A stretch of DNA of 64,000 nt from an unicellular cyanobacterium SU2 (GTDB lineage: Bacteria; Cyanobacteriota; Cyanobacteriia; Cyanobacteriales; Microcystaceae), in assembly GCA_002110465.1 (NCBI GenBank), contig NEED01000017.1, forward strand, positions 1 to 64,000, given 5' to 3'. The notes beneath the pieces are model-generated. The model was given only the letters and a program-made list of their open reading frames with translations, did no database searches and was not told the origin of the DNA. Both the position numbers and the translations under genes were made by a program. Of the stretch, positions 60,887 to 64,000 are shown one piece after another. Positions within the stretch are counted from its first letter, which is position 1, and each line of letters opens with the position of its first letter.

Positions 60887-62257
60887 TTAAGATTGACTTG
60901 CAAGCTTAAGAATTTGGTCTACAACTTCCATACTTTCAACATACAAAACATCTTGACCCCACCTTTGTAATTGCTTACTTAACAGTTGATCAGTTTTTTG
61001 ATCGGCTAAAGAAGTTACTTGTTCAATACGACAAGCTTGCGCGCCACCAGATGCTTCCATGCGCATACATCCAGTAGTTCCTGAACACAATACGGTACAA
61101 CAGTCTGCTTGAAGATTAGTAGAACTCAACTTAAGACTAATTAAGTCTCCTAATACCTCACCCCAGTCTGTTAGAGGAACCCCCGCTAATTCTGCTTCAA
61201 TAAATTTATTTTCGCCATTGGAAAACTTAACCCGTCGAATATCATAGTCTCCGCTTTCGTACTCATAACCGACAGGTTTCCACTTTAAGCGGCCAGCTAT
61301 CCAACCTAAAAACATCAACGCTTGGGCAGGATTTCCCTTTTCATAATCAATCGTAACGCGATCAATTTCCTTGACAGCATCACGACGTTCAGGAGGATCA
61401 AAAGCGGCAGCCGTTAACTCTTGCCACGCCCCTAAACGCGCCCAGTTTAAATCTGCTAACGAAACGTCATTAACTAACATTTGGACGGTGCGGGATAAAT
61501 CTCCTTCAGGATCACTAAAGATACTAGAATCAATAATCATGGTATCCCCGTGGGATTCCAGACGCTTGAACAAGCCATATTCAGGATCTGGGTCAGCTTT
61601 CCACCAAATAAAAGTAGGTAACCCGCTAATAGTTAATTCAGAGATAATTCCGCCAATTCTCTCTAAAGCTTCTGCCGTTCCGTGTAAGGTAATGTATTCA
61701 CAACAAACTAGAGTATGTTGACTACGTTTGTTAATAGGACAATAGGCAGAAACTTGGGCTTTAACCCCGTTATCTTCTCCAACAGTAGGACAGAGGGTAA
61801 TAATGCGACAAGGGTTCGCTGAGGCGATCGTATCAGCAATTCCTGTTCCTTCTAAGTCGGGGGTATACTGTTGAGAAGCCCGTTGCTGCACATCGGTTAA
61901 ATGTCCTTCAGCTTTGGCTTTTTCAAATTCTGCTTTTAATTTATCGAGTAAGGCTGGATTGGATTTCCCTGTGACCTCCATCTCATAGGCTTTCTGGGCT
62001 GACTTAATCGCAGCAATAGTACGAGGTCCGGCGATGCCATCTACTGGACCAGTATAAAAGCCTAGGGTGGCTAACAGATGTTGGGTGGGTTCAGGCTCAT
62101 AGACCACAAAGGTAAAAGTGGTTGCCCTAGTAGCAGCCATCCCATCTTCATTATCACTGTAACTTTGCCAGATATTGGCTAGTTCAGCTTCAATGACATC
62201 AATAGAAACATCCTTGGGGTCTTGCAGGGAAACTAGAGGGGGGGTTTGGGTAGTCAT
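60887..62257 (-). CDS. opcA: Glucose-6-phosphate dehydrogenase assembly protein OpcA
   Basis: A 456-residue allosteric partner that, in cyanobacteria, is needed for assembly and activity of G6PDH. Seen: a peptidoglycan-binding-like (PGBD) segment near residues 50-115 (LLATLGFYTGPVDGIAGPRTIAAIKSAQKAY, read in parts) embedded between the N-terminal region (DVSIDVIEAELANIWQSYS) and the OpcA domain (PTFIWWKADPDP, DCCTVLCSGTTGCMRMEASGGAQACRIEQV). A cysteine-rich loop near the C-terminus could take part in redox control (known for OpcA; exact residues inferred). It is 46 bases downstream of zwf, in the same direction. Confidence 0.92.
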   Translation of the reverse strand: MTTQTPPLVSLQDPKDVSIDVIEAELANIWQSYSDNEDGMAATRATTFTFVVYEPEPTQHLLATLGFYTGPVDGIAGPRTIAAIKSAQKAYEMEVTGKSNPALLDKLKAEFEKAKAEGHLTDVQQRASQQYTPDLEGTGIADTIASANPCRIITLCPTVGEDNGVKAQVSAYCPINKRSQHTLVCCEYITLHGTAEALERIGGIISELTISGLPTFIWWKADPDPEYGLFKRLESHGDTMIIDSSIFSDPEGDLSRTVQMLVNDVSLADLNWARLGAWQELTAAAFDPPERRDAVKEIDRVTIDYEKGNPAQALMFLGWIAGRLKWKPVGYEYESGDYDIRRVKFSNGENKFIEAELAGVPLTDWGEVLGDLISLKLSSTNLQADCCTVLCSGTTGCMRMEASGGAQACRIEQVTSLADQKTDQLLSKQLQRWGQDVLYVESMEVVDQILKLASQS

Positions 62258-62303
62258 AGTGGATTCTTCGTTTACATTCTACAATTAACAACTGTTTCCT
62301 CAA

Positions 62304-63833
62304 TTACAAGCGTCGCCAACGCCGACCATCGCGGTTTAATAACAATTCAGCTTCTTCGGGTTCCCAGGTTCCGGCTTCGTATTGGGGAACAGTCGCGGGG
62401 TCGGCTTCTCCATCCCAAGCGGATAACACAGGAGTCACGACACGCCACGCTTCTTCCACTTCATCAGCACGGGTAAATAGGGTTTGATCTCCTAGCATGG
62501 TATCGAGGAGGAGACGGTGGTAAGCATCGGCGGTAGCCATACCGAAAGAAGATCCATAACTAAAGTCCATCTCCACGGTGCGGGTTCTTAATTCTGACCC
62601 TGGCATTTTGGCTTCAAACCTTAGGGCAATGCCTTCATTAGGTTGAATTCGCATACTCAACACATTGGCATTGGTTTGATGGGCAACAGATTGGAAAATG
62701 AGTAGGGGAACTTCCTTAAATTGAATGGCAATTTCAGTGACTTTTTTGGGAAGACGTTTTCCTGTCCGTAGATAGAAGGGAACTCCTTTCCAACGCCAGT
62801 TATCAATCATTAATTTCATGGCGACGTAGGTAGGAGTGGTGGAATTGGGGTTGACTCCTGGTTCTTCCCGATAGCCGGCAACCGGCTTTCCTTTCATCCA
62901 TCCGGCTTTATACTGTCCCCGAACTGCAGAGTTTTCTAGGTTATGAAGGTCTGCTAGGTGTGTCGCTTGCAAGACTTTCACTTTTTCGTTACGGATACTA
63001 TCAGCCGCCAAGGCGTTGGGGGGTTCCATGGCGGTTAGACAGAATAGCTGCATCAGGTGATTTTGCAGCATATCCCGCAAGGCCCCAGAGGTTTCGTAGT
63101 AACCTGCCCGATCTTCGACCCCGACGGTTTCAGCGACGGTAATTTGAACGTTATCGACAAATTGACGGTTCCAAAGGGGTTCAAAAATGGCGTTGGCAAA
63201 GCGGAAAACCAGCAAGTTTTGGACGGTTTCTTTGCCCAAATAGTGATCGATGCGATAGACTTGTTCTTCTTTACAAACGTTTTGAACAATGCGGTTCAAT
63301 ACTTGGGCTGAACTTAAGTCTTTACCAAAGGGTTTTTCGATGACGATGCGATGTTTAATGGGATCACTGAGCATCCCTGCTGCCCCTAGTTGTTTGATAC
63401 CTGGGGGGAAGAATTTAGGGGAGACCGAAAGATAAAAGACGCGGTTACCTCTGGTTCCTCGCTTACCATCAAGTTCTTCGAGAAAAGCTTTGAGTTTTTG
63501 ATAGCTTTCTGGCTCATCCATGTTCCCAGAACAATAGAATAACCCTTGGGCAAAGTCGTTCCAAAGTTCTTCATTCCCGATGCCATCAGAGAATTCTTCA
63601 ACTCCCTTCCGCATCTGTTCCCGAAAATAATCATGACTCCAATCTCGACGGGCGACCCCAACAATGGTTAATTCTGGGGGAAGTCGCCGTTCTTGTTTCA
63701 TTTTATAGACGGCGGGAACGAGTTTTCGTTGGGTAAGGTCGCCAGAAGCCCCAAAAATTACGAGTATTAGGGGTTCTGGGGTTCGTTCTTGGCGTAGTCC
63801 TACGCGAAAGGGGTTTTCTAGCAGCGTTACCAT
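62304..63833 (-). CDS. zwf: Glucose-6-phosphate 1-dehydrogenase
   Basis: A 509-residue NADP-dependent enzyme, first step of the oxidative pentose phosphate pathway, the main source of NADPH in the dark. Seen: nucleotide site [25 protein letters not shown], the substrate-binding RIDHYLGKE, and LYNFRWG-like [20 protein letters not shown] chose the ATG at 63833 ([10 protein letters not shown]..), which gives the family length. The open frame extends 25 codons further without similarity. It forms the zwf-opcA operon with the next gene; fbp, which often precedes zwf, is outside the window. Confidence 0.95.
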   Translation of the reverse strand: MVTLLENPFRVGLRQERTPEPLILVIFGASGDLTQRKLVPAVYKMKQERRLPPELTIVGVARRDWSHDYFREQMRKGVEEFSDGIGNEELWNDFAQGLFYCSGNMDEPESYQKLKAFLEELDGKRGTRGNRVFYLSVSPKFFPPGIKQLGAAGMLSDPIKHRIVIEKPFGKDLSSAQVLNRIVQNVCKEEQVYRIDHYLGKETVQNLLVFRFANAIFEPLWNRQFVDNVQITVAETVGVEDRAGYYETSGALRDMLQNHLMQLFCLTAMEPPNALAADSIRNEKVKVLQATHLADLHNLENSAVRGQYKAGWMKGKPVAGYREEPGVNPNSTTPTYVAMKLMIDNWRWKGVPFYLRTGKRLPKKVTEIAIQFKEVPLLIFQSVAHQTNANVLSMRIQPNEGIALRFEAKMPGSELRTRTVEMDFSYGSSFGMATADAYHRLLLDTMLGDQTLFTRADEVEEAWRVVTPVLSAWDGEADPATVPQYEAGTWEPEEAELLLNRDGRRWRRL

Positions 63834-64000
63834 AGAATTTTCAAAGGCTCCTTCGTTAGTTCCCAGTGTACCGAGAACTCCTTTAATTCTAGGGAAGTTA
63901 TCACACAAAATTAAGCTTTGGTATTTGTATCAATAGTGACAAAAATTAGGAGCAGGTGAGCAAAATATCGGATAATTATCTTGGAAAATGTTGATTTAAT

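Noticed and set aside
61371-61721. 116-codon antisense frame in opcA
   Set aside because: Shadow frame with no recognisable motifs opposite a secure gene.

Overview
This is a 64 kb chromosomal segment from a cyanobacterium, probably a unicellular one of the Cyanothece/Crocosphaera/Rippkaea type (genus is inferred; no search was run). The evidence is a set of lineage-specific genes: psbM, psbX, psb32, an IsiA/Pcb-type chlorophyll protein, a Cph1-like phytochrome with its Rcp1-like regulator, ntcA, the catalytic subunit of ferredoxin-thioredoxin reductase, a Ycf66 protein, zwf-opcA and an apocarotenoid oxygenase. The DNA is AT-rich and carries many copies of the HIP1 octamer GCGATCGC. I found no rRNA, tRNA or CRISPR array.

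Layout. 1-9.2 kb: a broken gene end, a cupin, a response-regulator/kinase hybrid, a large sugar-dehydrogenase-like protein with a repeated C-terminal half, the overlapping cph1-rcp1 light-sensing pair, and an isiA-like gene with a consensus promoter and a TTG start. 9.5-16.8 kb: a folate/biopterin-type transporter, an apocarotenoid oxygenase, fabI divergent from ntcA, a DUF3084 coiled-coil protein and a YqgF-fold nuclease-like protein. 16.9-28.7 kb: a two-gene RND efflux system, a peptide-type ABC binding protein, folC, a PPOX flavoprotein, an aldo/keto reductase, a spermidine-synthase-like protein and an HMA2-like protein. 28.9-37.7 kb: an O-antigen-ligase/TPR protein, then a RecQ-type helicase fused to a phosphoribosyltransferase domain followed by a DprA/SMF-like protein, closed off by a MITE-like element, then an aspartoacylase-family hydrolase and a WecA-type transferase. 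37.7-50.7 kb: housekeeping and photosynthesis genes (glyA, HNH endonuclease, peroxiredoxin, DUF1400 esterase, ferredoxin, psbM, universal stress protein, ftrC, PBP1A, bestrophin, psb32). 50.7-54.1 kb: decayed material (a Uma2 gene with one stop codon, a TnpB fragment with a frameshift) around a methyltransferase and cobU. 54.1-59.2 kb: psbX, ycf66, two tandem TolB-like lipoproteins and an FAD oxidoreductase. 59.3-63.8 kb: a 2OG-Fe(II) oxygenase, a repeat-rich patch with an IS630 transposase remnant, a YciI protein, and zwf-opcA for the oxidative pentose phosphate pathway.

The most notable unit is the RecQ-PRTase plus DprA-like pair (31515-35183). It combines helicase, ComF-like PRTase and DprA/SLOG modules, a set found in nucleotide-centred conflict systems; PRTase plus DprA is also the content of the ShosTA anti-phage system, as I recall it. 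It is a good candidate for an uncharacterised defence or DNA-processing system. Small repeats are frequent between genes: heptamer tandem repeats, a palindromic repeat family with GAGGGC/GCCCTC cores, and the MITE-like element.
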